From Spisula solida (Eukaryota; Mollusca; Bivalvia; Venerida; Mactridae): a stretch of DNA of 64,000 nucleotides. The translations under genes and the position numbers were made by a program. Under the pieces are notes generated by a model. The model was given only the letters and a program-made list of their open reading frames with translations, was not told where the DNA came from and made no database searches. The stretch lies in NCBI GenBank assembly GCA_947247005.1, contig OX365952.1, forward strand, positions 28,026,222 to 28,090,221. The letters run 5' to 3'. Positions 9,554-21,689 of the stretch are shown here, one piece after another. Position 1 is the stretch's first letter, and every line of letters begins with the position of its first letter.

Positions 9554-11055
9554 TAGCTCACCTGCCACAAAGTGGCAAGGTGAGCTTTTGTGATTGTTTT
9601 TGTCCGTCGTCAATCATCCGTCGTCCGTCTGTTAGACAATTCACCATTAACACTTCATCAAACTTGGTCAGTAGTTGTATCTCAATGAAATCTAGGTCAA
9701 GTTCGAATATGGGTCATGTGGGGTCAAAAACTAGGTCAAGAGGTAACATAATTGCAAAAACTTGTTAACCCTCTGGAGGCCACATTTTTGCAATGATCTT
9801 CATCAAACTTTGTTGGTAGTTGTATCTTAATGAAATCTAGTTCAAGTTTGAAGTTGGGTCATGTGGGGTCAAAAACTAGGTCAAAAGGTCAAATAGGAAA
9901 ACCTTGTTAACATTCTGGAGGTCACATTTTTGCTTTAATCTTCATGAAGTTTAGTCAAAATGTTTATCTTGGTGACCTTAAGGTCAAGTTCGAAGTTGGG
10001 TCATGTTGGGTAAAAAACTAGGTCAAAAGGTCAGATAATAGGAAAACCTTGTTAACACTCTGGAGGTCACATTTTTGCTTTAATCTTCATGAAGTTATGT
10101 GAAAATGTTTATCTTGATAACCTTAAGGTCAAGTTCGAAGTTGCGTCATGTTGGGTCAAAAACTAGGTCAAAAGGTCAAATAATAGGAAAACCTTGTTAA
10201 CACTCTGGAGGTCACATTTTTGCTTTAATCTTCATGAAGTTGTGTGAAAATGTTTATCTTGATGACCTTAAGGTCAAGTTCGAAGTTGGGTCATGTTGGG
10301 TCAAAAACTAGGTCATAAGGTCAAATAATAGGAAAACCTTGTTAACACTCTGGATGTCACATTTTTGCTTTAATCTTAATGAAGTTAAGTCAAAATGTTT
10401 ATCTTGGTGACCTTAAGGTCAATTTCAAAGTTGGGTCATGTGGGGTCAAAAACTAGGTCTAAAGGTCAAATAATAGGAAAACCTTGTTAACATTCTGGCG
10501 GTCACATATTTGCTTTGATCTTCACCAAACTTGGTCAGTAGTTGTATCTTAATGAAATCTAGGCCAAATGCGAAGTTGGGTCATGCGGGGTCAAAAACTA
10601 GGTCAAAAGGTCAAATAATAGCAAAACATTGTTAACACTCTAGAGGTAACATTTTTTGCTTTGATCTTCACCAAACTTGGTCAGTAGTTGTATCTCAATG
10701 AAATCTAGGTCAAGTTAGAAGTTAGGTCATGTGGGGTCAACAAATAGGTCAAAATGTCAAATAATAGAAAAACCTTATTAAAACTCTTGTGGCCATATTT
10801 TTGCTTTAATCTTGATCAACTTTGGTCAAAATGTCTATATTGATGACCATAAGGTCAAGTTTGAAGTTGGGTCATGTGGGTAAAAAACTAGGTCAATATG
10901 TCAAATAATAGCAAAACCTTTTTAACACTCTGGAGGCCTCAGTTTTGCTTTAACCTTCATCAAGTAAAGTCAATATGTTTATCTTGATGACCTTAAGGTC
11001 AAGTTCAAAGGCCATGTTTAGCAGGTGAGCGCCCCAGGATCTATGATACTCTTGT
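9554..11055 (+). mobile_element. Family A2 Helentron-like element, about nine monomers
   Basis: The head hairpin is CTGCCAC-AAA-GTGGCA(A)G, a paired substitution relative to A1 (CTGTCAC/GTGACAG). TTGTCCGTCG and a TCCGTCTGTTAGAC stretch follow. Monomers recur every ~145 bp (AGGTCAAGTTCGAAG near 9981, 10126 and 10271) and differ from A1 by TGGGTCATGTGGGG and CTTGTTAACACTCTGGAGG. The right end is CAGGTGAGCGCCCC, a weak ATC-TAT-GAT hairpin, and CTCTTGT. No proteins are encoded. Confidence 0.75.
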
Positions 11056-13169
11056 TTTATTAATCTTTAAGAAACTTGGTCACAATGATCATGTCAACAA
11101 AATCTAGGTAAAGTTCAATTTTGGGTCATCTGTGACCAAAAACAAGGTCACACTGTCAATTATTAAACTCACAATGTCAATTGACATTTTCCTGAGGGTC
11201 GTGGGTTCAAACCACACTGGGACCATAATTTTATTTTTTTAAAAAAAAAATTTAAGCGTTTAGGTATTGTTTTGTCATTTTAGCATGTATTTGTACAGTT
11301 ATATGGCGGAAAATATTTTGTTTAAATTATAGGTCAAATCATAGAAAAACCTTGTGTAGTCACAAGAGGTTATAATTTCAACTTAATCTTCATGAAACTT
11401 TGTCACGATGATCATGTCAACAAAATCTAGGTCAAGTTCGATTTTGGGTCATCTGGGGTCAAAAACAAGGTCCGATGTCAATTGACATTTTCCTGAGGGT
11501 CGTGGGTTCAAACCTCACTGGAACCATAATTTTTATTGTGTCGCCTGAAAAGGCGACATATAGGTGTTACTTTGGCGGCGGCGGCGTCACAAATTGCTTG
11601 TCCGGAGCATAACTTTGTCACCTTAAGTTCAAATGACTCAAGAATTGGTATGCATGTTTCTTGCAATAAGCCGGAGTGCAGTGCGCAAGAACCATAACTT
11701 TACCTGTCATAGTTTTTGAATTATTTCCCTTTGATTGATTTTATTAGAGCATTTCTTGTCCGCAGCATAACTTTGTCACCTTAAGTTCAAATGACTCAAG
11801 AATTGGTATGCATGTTTCTTGCAATAAGCCGGAGCAGTGCACAAGAACCATAACTCTACCTGTCATAGTTTTTTAATTATTTCCCTTTGATTGATTTTAT
11901 TAGAGCATTTCTTGTCCGGAGCATAACTTTGTCACCTTAAGTTCAAATGACTCTAGATTTGGTATGCATGTTTCTTGCAATAAGCTGAAGTGCAGTGCAC
12001 AAGAACCATAACTCTACCTGTCATAGTTTTTTAATTATTTCCCTTTGATTGATTTTATTAGAGCATTTCTTGTCTGGAGCATAACTTTGTCACCTTAAGT
12101 TCAAATGACTCTAGATTTGGTATGCATGTTTCTTGCAATAAGCCAAAGTGCAGTGCGCAAGAACCATAACTCTACCTGTCATAGTTTTTGAATTATTTCC
12201 CTTTGATTGATTTTATTAGAGCATTTCTTGTCCGGAGCATAACTTTGTCACCTTACGTTCAAATGACTCAAGAATTGATAGGCATGTTTCTTGCAATAAG
12301 CCGGAGTGCAGTGCGTAAGAACCATAACTCTACCTGTCATAGTTTTTGAATTATTTCCCTTTGATTGATTTTATTAGAGCATTTCTTGTCCGGAGCATAA
12401 CTTTGTCACCTTAAGTTCAAATGACTCAAGATTTTGTATGTATGTTTCTTGCAATAAGCCGAAATGCAGTGCGCAAGAACCACAACTCTGCCTTGCATCC
12501 TTTTTTAATTATTTGCCTTAGATTGATTTAATTTGAGCATTTCTTGTCCGGAGGATAACTTTGTCACCATGAGGTTGAATGACTGGAAACTTGGTATGCA
12601 TGTTTCTTACCAAAAGTCCAAGTGCAGTACACAAGAACCGTAACTCTACCTTGTGCCATTTTTCATTTTTTTCCCTTTGATTGATTTTATAAGCATTTCT
12701 TGTCCGTGGCATAACTTTGTCACCATAACTATTGATGACTCAAAAATAGGAATGCATGTTTCTTTGCTGTGACATGAAGTGCATTGCGCAAGAATCATAA
12801 CTCTAGCTTGTGTAGTGTTTGAATGATTCCCTTCAGATTGATTTTATCAGGACATTTTTTTGTCCAGAGCATCGCTTTGTCGTTTTTAGTTCAGATGACT
12901 AGAGAACTCTTGTGAGTCTGATATGTAGCCCAATACTGGATAGTTTTCCATGACAAATGTGCATTTCGTCAGGCGACACATGCGACTCGCGGAGCTTTTA
13001 TTTTTTTAAGTGTTTAGGTATTTTTTTGTCTTTCTAGCATGTATTTGTACATTGATATGGAGGCAAATATTTTTTCCAAAATATTTTGTTTAAATTATAG
13101 GTCAGATCATAGAAAAACCCTGTGTAATCACCAAAGGTCACAATTTCGACTTAATATGGGCCCTCTTGT
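11056..13169 (+). mobile_element. Family A1-type fragment with T-arm modules, host of a family B element
   Basis: A1 monomers carry two copies of TGTCAATTGACA plus a tRNA T-arm-like segment (11201-11217, 11502-11518). The element is interrupted at 11538-13000 by family B. It resumes with TTTTTTTAAGTGTTTAGGTA and ends GGGCCCTCTTGT at 13169. The order of modules copies 1100-2684, including the position of the family B insertion. Confidence 0.65.
11538..13000 (+). mobile_element. Family B element, nine monomers, nested
   Basis: The left end GTGTCGCCTGA forms GTCGCCT-GAAA-AGGCGAC and is followed by GGCGGCGGCGG. The TCC(G/T)G(A/C)GCATAACTTTGTCACC-type landmark recurs at about 11601, 11759, 11915, 12073, 12231, 12389, 12547, 12704 and 12863, a period of ~158. 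TCAGGCGACAC (12969-12979) inverts the left end. The tail GCGACTCGC is a minimal hairpin before GGAGCTTTTA. Family B differs in sequence from family A but copies its layout. Confidence 0.8.
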
Positions 13170-13271
13170 TTACCTATTCTTTATGAAACTTGGTCACAAT
13201 GTTTGTCTCTTTTAAATCTAGGTTATGTTTGCAACTGGGTCATTTTGGGTTAAAAACTAGGTCACATTTTT

Positions 13272-14029
13272 TAGCTCACCTGTCACAAAGTGACATTGGT
13301 GACAGAGTGAGCTTTTGTGATTACTCTTCGTCCGTCCACAATTTGTGTAGACACTGTAGGTCACAGTTTTGGCTTAATCTTTATGAAACTTGGTCACAAT
13401 GATAATGTCAACAAAATCTAGGTCAAGTTTGATATTGGGTCATCTGGGGTAAAACACTAGGTCACAAAGTCAAATCAAAGAAAAACCTTGTGTAGTCACT
13501 AGAGGTCACAATTTTGGCCTAATCTTTATGAAACTTGTCACAATGATCATCTCAACCAAATCTAGGTCAAGTTCGATACTGGGTCATCCAGGGTCAAAAA
13601 CTAGGTCACAAGGTCAAATCATAGAAAAACCTTGTGAAGTCACTAGAGGTCACAATTTTGGTCTAATCTTTATGAAACTTGGTCAAAATGATGATGGTAA
13701 AAAAATCTATTTCAGGTTCAATATTTGTACTGTAGAGGTCACAATTTTGACCTAATCTTGATGAAACTCGGTCACAATGATCATGTCAACAAAGTCTAGA
13801 TTAAGTTCGATATAGGGTCATCTGGGGTCAAAAACTAGGTCACTAAGTCAATTTATAGACAAAACTTGGCTTAAACTTCAATATGCCATTTGGTCTATGT
13901 GATGTGAATTGCAATGTGGCTTTATAAGACAATATGAAAACCTTGTACATGCAATAGAGGCTACCATCAAGGGGTCTGCATGAACTACTAGGACAGGTGA
14001 TCGACCTATGGCCCTTTGGGCCCTCTTGT
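13272..14029 (+). mobile_element. Family A1 element
   Basis: The head TAGCTCACCTGTCACAAAGT carries a small internal duplication (GTGACATTGGTGACAG). Four monomers follow, then a distal segment with CAATATGAAAACCTTGTACA. The right end is GACAGGTGATCGACC, GGCCCTTTGGGCC, CTTGT. The 102 bp before it (13170-13271) is a loose monomer fragment. Confidence 0.7.
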
Positions 14030-14171
14030 TACCTTATCTTTAAAAAACCTGGCCACAAAGTGTGTATTTGTAAAATCTGCATCAAATATTAAGGTCATAT
14101 CATAATACATACTGATTCTGCCTAAACTGCTAGTCACCAGGTGAGCGCTTTAGGGCCAATGGCCCTCTTGT
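14030..14171 (+). mobile_element. Right end of a family A3 element
   Basis: A short tail contains AAATATTAAGGTCATATCAT, CACCAGGTGAGCGC, a hairpin AGGGCC-AAT-GGCCCT and CTTGT. The AAATATTAAGGTCATATCAT segment also occurs near 37400. Confidence 0.6.
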
Positions 14172-14203
14172 TCATTGTCATGTCTTGTTTCGTGCCGCAC
14201 GCC

Positions 14204-14427
14204 GTTCTCTATATTTTCTTAAAGCCATGTTATCTCTCCCAAGACCTTTTTCCGATTATCCAGTTTATAGAGTTAGAATATGTTTCACAATTGACCAATA
14301 ATTGACGACAGAATGTTAAATGTGTATGTCGAAATAGTATGCCAAAACTACAATTTTAATAAAAATGTACCGATGACAAAATACTAATTTTGCAAGAGTT
14401 GCTTCCCTTAGAGTTTAAATTGTTCAT
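14204..14427. repeat. Duplicated unique segment (pair of 23067-23262)
   Basis: About 220 bp with ATTGACCAATAATTGACGAC and TTTTGCAAGAGTTGCTTCCC is repeated at 23067-23262 with few changes and one ~30-bp gap. Both copies lie between a family A1 right end and family A3 sequence, so a larger block was duplicated. Confidence 0.7.
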
Positions 14428-14430
14428 TTT

Positions 14431-14662
14431 TAGCTCACCTGAGCCCAAGTACTTTAGGTGAGCTGTTGTGATCTTCCTATGTCCGGCGTCAACTGTCCGG
14501 CGTCCACCGTCAACAATTGGACTGTTAACACTCTAGAGGTCTCAGTTTTCACTTAATCTTTATGAAACTTGGTCACAATGTTTGCCTCTATAAAATCTAG
14601 GCCAAGTGCGTAACTAGGTCATCTGGGGTCAAAAACTAGGTCACAAGGTCAAATCAAAGACT
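14431..14662 (+). mobile_element. Family A3 head, truncated
   Basis: It starts TAGCTCACCTGAGCCCAAGT with an outer stem CACCT/AGGTGAG, a CCGGCGTC-rich stretch and one monomer. It breaks off near 14662. Confidence 0.65.
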
Positions 14663-14959
14663 TCTGTGATCACGAGTGAAATGAAATTGATCTTACACCA
14701 AAAATCAACAAATTTTCTGTTTATTTTATGCCTCAATTTCTCTTAAAATGTGCCGTAATTGGCTTAATTCGAAAAAAATCACGTCAAAATTGTCACGCCG
14801 TGAGAATTATGACGTCATGATGACACATTTGATTATTATTATAATTACGATGCATTGATAATTAAAGTTCAATTTTAATAATAATTTGAACTAATATTTG
14901 GTCAATTAAAGACTGAAAAATAGTAGGGGACAAGACGGGAGAAAGGGAGAAGAAAGAAA

Positions 14960-15890
14960 GAAAGAGGGCTTGCAGCGAGAGGAGGGAGGAAGCAGCTGTT
15001 ACAGAGAAGGTACCAAGACTGGAGGATTTCGATGATTACTCAGACAATATTGAGTTGGGAGAAGTGGTGGACCCGGTGGTTACGGTAGAGCCAACTCAAC
15101 CTGTGGCACAGGAGATTGTGATTCCTGCAACAATTCCCGAGGAGCCAAGACGGGAGAAGTTACAATAGCAAGCAACGACCCCAGTAGCAGTGGCCCCAGT
15201 AGCAACAGCCCTAGCAGTAACGGCCCCAGAAGTAATGGCCCCCGCAGCAATAGCCCCAGCAGCAAAGAACCCAGCAGCAGCAACCCCATTAGCAACGGCC
15301 CAAGTTATGGTACGGAGAAGAGCTCAAGCGTCTCGAGTTCTTCGTCTTCTTCCAGTAGTTCATCAAGCAGCAGCTCATGCAGAGACCTTGGAGGTAGTTT
15401 TAAGGCCAGGGCCATCAAAGTGCTGAACAGAGGGGCGATGCCGGTGTGCCCTCCCGCCAGAAGGGATTGGAACCATTTGGTGGAGTTTGACGTGTCAAAC
15501 AGCAAACGGGAATTGTGCTGGCCACCAGTCAACTGGAGAAGCTTAACAGCGGACCAACGACTGATGGCCAGGGAATATGCTGCCATTTTCCTAGAGCAGG
15601 CCAAGGTACCAGAATACCCCAGGCTGAGTAGGAAGGCCATTCTGGATAAGTACAACTTTTTAGCGCTGGAAGGTGAGGGTAAGCCAAAGGAGGATGAGGA
15701 GAGCGTAGAACAAGTAGAGACGAAAATTCGTCAGTACAACTTTCTATACATGAAGAGTGTTGCAAAGGGCGAGGTAGAGGAGAGTAGAAGTCGTGTGGTA
15801 TTGTAGAGTATCGAGAAGGCCCCAAGATGGACGGACACGAACAGCTTAATTGAAAAGCTTGATGACGCTGGAGTAAAGATTAAGATTTGA
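14960..15890 (+). pseudogene. Decayed gag-like or unknown retroelement frame
   Basis: An acidic frame upstream (LEDFDDYSDN near 15020) shifts into a Ser/Asn/Pro-rich stretch and a poly-Ser run (about 15160-15380). It then continues as an ordinary globular-looking segment (15420-15806) containing RRDWNHLVEFDVSN and LSRKAILDKYNFLALEG. A TAG at 15804-15806 is followed in the same frame by about 27 more residues (SIEKAPRWTD...) to TGA at 15888-15890, so the TAG looks like a nonsense change. GTG, not ATG, precedes the 15420 segment. The frame is followed by a purine tract and LTR-like sequence, hence the retroelement interpretation. I do not recognise the protein family; a host gene remains possible. 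Confidence 0.4.
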
Positions 15891-16140
15891 AGTGCATGTG
15901 CCATTATATATATATGTTATTCTTGATTGGTTTTTGCCAGGAACTTTGGAAGGAGAAAAGATTGCTGGACATGCTAAATCATAAATTTGATTTCTTTAAC
16001 GTTTATATCATTATATGTATGTATTGATGTTTTTATTATTGGTACAATGCTGTTGTCTGGACGGATTGAAATAATTACAGAATTGTCAAGATATCTCATT
16101 GTTGTCTTAGCTGAAGGTGTATAATCCAGGAGGATTACTT

Positions 16141-16157
16141 AACAAGGGAGGGGAAAG
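16141..16157 (+). other. Polypurine tract
   Basis: AACAAGGGAGGGGAAAG precedes TGTAATGTG. A purine run directly before TGT is the usual plus-strand primer site next to a 3' LTR. Confidence 0.5.
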
Positions 16158-16990
16158 TGTAATGTGAGGTACTCTTACAGTCCAAGTCATCGGGTGTCCA
16201 GGATTTATATAGCTGGGATACAAGTTTATATGCAATAAAGGAAGTTCCCAAGGTCGTAATATGTCGCTAGCGTTTTTAGCAAGGTTGTACGGGAACCTCG
16301 AAGTTACACTTTCTTAGACCAGGTCGCGGAATCATATGACGATTACCGGACGACTACAAAATTAATGCAACGTCAAAACTATTGCAGGCATTTACATCAC
16401 GAGTTGGTACAATTGATGGATTGATTTTTTATAAGCATTCATCACTTACACATTCACAGTTGATAATACTTCCATACTTGGTAAATCCAGAGGAACACAT
16501 TTTACACACACGTTTGCAGTATGCAGAGATTACTTGTTACTATTTATAGAAGTACATGTATGTCACGTCATGGGGATTCCTTGTTGTCACCATCGATACA
16601 GTCGAAGGGTGCGCTGCACGACCAGTACTCTGCATACGTACTTATGGATCACCATAGTCATTATAATACCTTTTTATTAATTGGAAGCTCATATTTTATA
16701 CATATGACGGCGGAATACATTCCACAAATTCAATAGTAGCGGAGCGGACTGTATGTTCGGATCTAATTTCTTGTACGGCGTAAGAACGCATTGTTTGGGG
16801 AATTCCGAAAGCCCTCTGATTGGTGGCAAAGAAGGCGGCTTCAATATGATTGGTTGATACTTCACACGTCACCGCTCTTTTGTTCTTAAGTATCAAAGCG
16901 CGGCAAATATAAAAGAGAGAGCGCGCAGAAGCCGGCAGCTCGCCCATATGGGTTATCCCGGTGGCGAGGGTAAATAAATCCAACAACTAG
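16158..16990 (+). mobile_element. Probable 3' LTR or LTR fragment (end uncertain)
   Basis: It starts TGTAATGTGAGGTACTC after the purine tract. It contains a hairpin CTCGCCC...GGTGGCGAG followed by TAAATAAA (about 16939-16976), a candidate polyadenylation region. The hairpin plus AT tail recurs at 48248-48285. No second LTR was found, so the right border is not defined. Confidence 0.35.
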
Positions 16991-16999
16991 CCGGCAGCT

Positions 17000-19100
17000 T
17001 TTCACTTTCGGATTACGGCCAGACAACATCCAAAAACTTCAACATTAAATAGAATCTTTAAGTCCTCACAATAAAACGTATCATTAAATAGTATTAATAC
17101 ATTATAAACTAAATACATACTAAGAAGACCTACAGTAGATCTTCCTACGGAATACAGGACGACTCTAGATCTACTTAATAAGACGTTTTACAGACTTTGG
17201 TGGATTACTCTGAAGAATGGCGGCCATTATAGATCTTTAGATCCAACGTCAACTTTCGATTATTTTGTAGTAGATATCTTTGTCTAGAATATAATTGTTA
17301 TTTGTTTCAACTAAATTCGTATTGTTGTAATTCTATTGTTTGTGTACATTGATCCACGTCCACCCTCCCCCCGGCCACAAGTCAAGCCCGCACATAAATA
17401 TCGTTGAGACCGCCGTCCTGTGACAATACTATTGCTAAATCGTCGCCTCACTCTTTAAGTGTCCTATCTTCATTTTTGCCAAAAATGAGATAAATACAAT
17501 ATTCGATTAGTCTTCGCATTATCTTTGCCCTTGATGTCATGCATATACGTCATATTAACCGATTTAGCGGGTCGGGTTTTGCTCTATCTCCCAATTTTCA
17601 CCTGCTATTAGCGTGCACTTTGTCGTATATCCACCACATAGGACAGTTTTAGAGTAATAAATGGTATGGACCAATCAATGAGCTTCAATTGCCCACGTGA
17701 CTCCTGAAATATTTTGGAAAATGGCTGAATTATTGTTCACTTCCTGAGAAGAAATTTCTTTGAACCAATGCCAGAATGAGTAAAAGATATAGTGCATTTT
17801 GAACATCTAAGTATTATTTGATGAAATATATAATTGGAATACGTATCATAATACTAGTTCCTCTGTCGGATGAACAATGTTCCTTTAATCAGTTTAAGGT
17901 ACTTAAACATATTTTCGGATAACTATTTTTGGATAGGTTATTAATGTTTGATCTGTAGACTGTACAGATAGACGTTGCTTATTGACACAATGTATGTCAA
18001 TGGACTAGATCAAGTATATATATATATATATATTGACACAGTGTATGTCAATGGACTAGATCAAGTATACGTATATATTTGATCATGTTTTGGTTTTTAA
18101 AATACAGTGTTGTCATACTCTGGAATCATAGCGAATAAGTTGCGATAGATGTTTATTTCTACATTCCTTACCTACTGAAATAATAATGCGTATTATGTCA
18201 TTCATCAGTATTGAATAAATACATCAGCTACAACTTAATAATTTGTATGCTTAATTAACCAGAACTAATTGACCAAAGTTTATCAATTTATAATGTCAGT
18301 CCGTTCACCCACACACATTAATAGTCATCTCTGTTTAGGTTACCATACAATCATACTAGAGAATGTATACAATGTCAAAACCATTTGCAAAATAGCGAGC
18401 CCTTTATACCACCATCATACTATAATTATCATAAAAATAGTATTAGCTTAAATATTAGTTTAACTTGCATTGCTTTACTGTTTTTCAGCTTAAAGTTGCC
18501 TTATATTGCGCTATCTCCATAAACGCACTTTAAGAGTGAAAAAATATCAAAATTTCTGGAAATTTTGCTCTATCTCAAAAATTAATTTTGCTAATTACAC
18601 GAATTTGCCTTTACAAATCATGAAAGTAATACCAAACTAATTATTCATTCGTACATATTGATTATGCTCTAAAATTTGTTTTAACTCGGACGGAACGTTA
18701 AAAAGATATTTGAATGTGAATCTTCAAACCTCATTTTCTCGAAAAAGTGAAATTGGTAGATAGGACACTTATAGACTAAGGCGACGATATGCCAGTACTG
18801 CGCCAGTGCTGTTTTGCAGACTGGGTATAGTTCTTGATCAATCCATACTGAAATACCTAACAAAGTATTTATAAATGATATTTGGATTTAGGTTACGACA
18901 ATGATAACCTTTATCCAACGTTGTACCGATGATAGAATCCCGATGTTTTTACACAATAACGATTCTAACATTGTAACAACGTTGGATACAGCATCGTAGT
19001 CAAAGTATAATAACAATATTGATAACACATCTTTTTATTAAAATATTAAATACTTGTAACAGTATCAATTTATTCATTTATATGTAACATTTGCATTATT
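17000..19100. other. AT-rich sequence with one short tandem duplication
   Basis: No gene is supported. A ~55-bp unit (TTGACACA...TGTATGTCAATGGACTAG) is repeated at about 17978 and 18033, separated and followed by TA-rich runs. Confidence 0.5.
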
Positions 19101-19849
19101 AGTCCCCTACCGGTTTTTGACCGGAGGGGACTATAGGTTTGCCCTCCGTCCGTCAGTCCGTCCGTCCGTCCGTCAAAAAATCTGGATCCTGACATAACTC
19201 AAAAAGTTTCCAAGCTACTTGTGTAGTCACTAGAAGTCACAATTTTGACCTTATCTTTATGAAACTTAGTCACAATGATCATCACAACAATATCTAGGTC
19301 AAGTTCGATATTGGGTCATCCGAGGTCAAAAACTAGGTCACAAGGTCAAAGCATAGAAAACCCTTGTGTAGTCACTACAGGTCACACTTTTAACCTAATC
19401 CTTATGTAACTTAATCAGAATGATCATCTCGACAAAATCTAGGGGTCAAGTGCGATATTGCGTCATATAAGGTCAAAAACTAGGTCACAAGGTCAAATTA
19501 TAGAAAAACCTTTTGTAGTCACTAGAGGTCACAATTTTGACCTAATCTTTATGAAACTGGGTCACATTGCTCATCACAACAAAATCTAAGACAAGTTCGA
19601 TATTGAGTCATCGGTGGTCAAAAACTAGGTCACAAGGTCAAATCATAGAAAAACCTTGTGTAGTCACTACAGGTCACACTTTGGCCTAATCCTTATGAAA
19701 CTTGGTGAGAGTGATCATCTCAACAAAATCCAGGTCAAGTGCGATATTGCGTCATATTGGGCCAAGAACTAGGTCACAATGTCAAATCACAGGTCTTGCA
19801 AGTACTGGTACAACAGGTGAGCAACCTAGGGCCCTTTGGGTTCTCTTGT
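19101..19849 (+). mobile_element. Chimeric element: family D head, family A1 body and tail
   Basis: The left end AGTCCCCTACCGGT folds on ACCGGAGGGGACT, followed by GTCCGTCCGTCCGTC and GATCCTGACATAACTC, all family D. From about 19216 the sequence is family A1 monomers, and the right end is CAGGTGAGCAACC, GGGCCCTTTGGG, CTCTTGT. The true family D right end (AAAACCGGTAGGGGACT) is absent. The left terminus of one family is thus joined to the body and right terminus of another. Confidence 0.7.
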
Positions 19850-20729
19850 AATAAGATGCCAACATATTCATTGTGATCAAGCTATGCCCTGACTATGATT
19901 CATGAATTGCCTTAAGTACCATGCATTAAGTTTGTGTCATTATGCGTAAATAAGTTCGGGTCAATTTTGGCTATAATTTTTGTTGGGCAAAAATAAATGG
20001 CTATTATTTTAAAATGGCCAGTGTGAGCCCTGTCTTCTACTCAAAGTTTGTCCAGAGCTTCATTTTTTTAGCCTTTATTGAGATAATGAGATAAAATTTG
20101 GTAATTCATGTAGTATTTCATAGTTTGATATCATCTTTGATTATTCAATTGTAAGTTATGATGCTAAATTATGTTATTAGCTATTACCCTTGGATTTAAC
20201 ACCGATGGAAAATGAGTGTTTTAGCAAATCTTGAAAAATCGAAATTTTGTGGAAACACATTTGGTTTATACATTCATTGTGGACATCTAATCCAACATTA
20301 ATATCGAGTATGTGTCATGTTTCCTGTTAATGTCTTCATATATCATGCTGCTAATGAACTATTCTAATTGGCACTAACGTCGTTAAACACTTCGTGTTTG
20401 GACTTGTTGGGTTAATTTTGCAAGCTGAACACATTGCAAGGTGCTCATTAGGTATCATGTCATAGTCTGGAGAACGGAAGTGTCAGTCAAGAACTTCATA
20501 ACTTTCCCTTTCCATATACTCCATGATGACACGAGCAGTACAAGGACAGGCGTCATAATTCATTACAATTTAAAACGCTGACAGTGTTGGTGTTTTGGGG
20601 AGATCATGACAGACATTTATTATTGCGAGTATGTCATACTGGCATCAAATTTTGACAGGATGCCATCTGCACATTCAACCATCAAATTGCTATGTGCACC
20701 CTCCTTGCAATTAGTAGTCCAGCAGTTTG

Positions 20730-20911
20730 TCTGTACTCTAACGCTCAGAGTTTTCATCTGATCGTCTTTAAACTTTGTGACAATGCTTATGGGCATACTA
20801 TCTAGGCCTTATTGGGTTATGGGCCTTAATTAACAAAAAATCAGTCACAATGTCAAGTGACATATTCCTGAGGGTCCTGGGTTCTAACCCCACTGCGACC
20901 ATAATCTTTTT
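20730..20911 (+). repeat. T-arm-module repeat flank (left)
   Basis: GTTTTCATCTGATCGTCTT leads to a T-arm-like segment at 20877-20893 and CCATAATC. The matching right flank (TTTTTTTAAGTGTTTAGGTA) is at 21690 onward, and GTTTTCATCCGATCGTCTT occurs again near 21843. The A1 element lies between the two. Confidence 0.55.
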
Positions 20912-21689
20912 TAGCTCACCTGTCACAAAGTGACAGAGTGAGCTTTTGTGATCACTCTTCGTCCGTCGTCCGTCCGTCCACAATTACTTGTGTAGATAAT
21001 AGAGGTCACAGTTTTAGCTTAATCATTATGAAACTTGGTCACAATGATCATCTTAACAAAATCTAGGTCAAGTTCGATATTGGGTCATCCGGGGTCAAAA
21101 ACTAGGTCACAGGGTCAAATCATAGAAAAACCTTGTGTAGTCACTAGAGGTCATAGTTTTGACCTAATCTTTATGAAACTTATTTACAATGATCATATCA
21201 ACAAAATCTAGGTCAAGTTCGATATTAGGTCATCCGGGGTCAAAAACTAGGTCACAAGGTCAAATCATAGAAAAACCTTGTGTAGTCACTAGAGGTTATA
21301 ATTTTGACCTCATCTTTATGAAACTTTGTGACAATGATCATCTCAACAAAATCTAGGTCAAGTTTGATATTGGGTCATCCGGGGTTAAAAACTAGGTCAC
21401 AAGGTCAAATCATAGAAAAACCTTGTGTAGTCACAAGAGGTCACAATTTTGACCTAATCTTTATGAAACTTGGTCACAATGATCATGTCAACAAAATCTA
21501 GGTCAAGTGTGATATTAGGTCATCCGGGTCAAAAAAAGGTCACAAGGTCAAATCACTTCAATATGTCATTGGGTCTAAATGTGATGTAAATTATAAATCA
21601 TAAGACAATATGAAAACCTTGTACATGCAATAGGGGTGCATGAACAACTAGGACAGGTGAGCGACCTATGGCCCTTTGGGCCCTCTTGT
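20912..21689 (+). mobile_element. Complete family A1 element
   Basis: The perfect head hairpin CTGTCAC-AAA-GTGACAG is followed by CGTCCGTCGTCCGTCCGTC, about four 145-bp monomers, GGACAGGTGAGCGACC, GGCCCTTTGGGCC and CTTGT. It sits in the T-run after CCATAATC, where other copies of the host repeat read straight through. That again agrees with insertion at T|T. Confidence 0.75.

Noticed and set aside
15190..15426. Ala/Pro-rich 78-codon frame as the real protein
   Set aside because: The alternative frame over the same bases gives a Ser/Asn/Pro linker that continues into the longer domain at 15420, so the Ala/Pro frame is a shadow.
16158..17460. Complete LTR with defined ends
   Set aside because: Only the left start after the purine tract is convincing; no second LTR or matching CA end was found.
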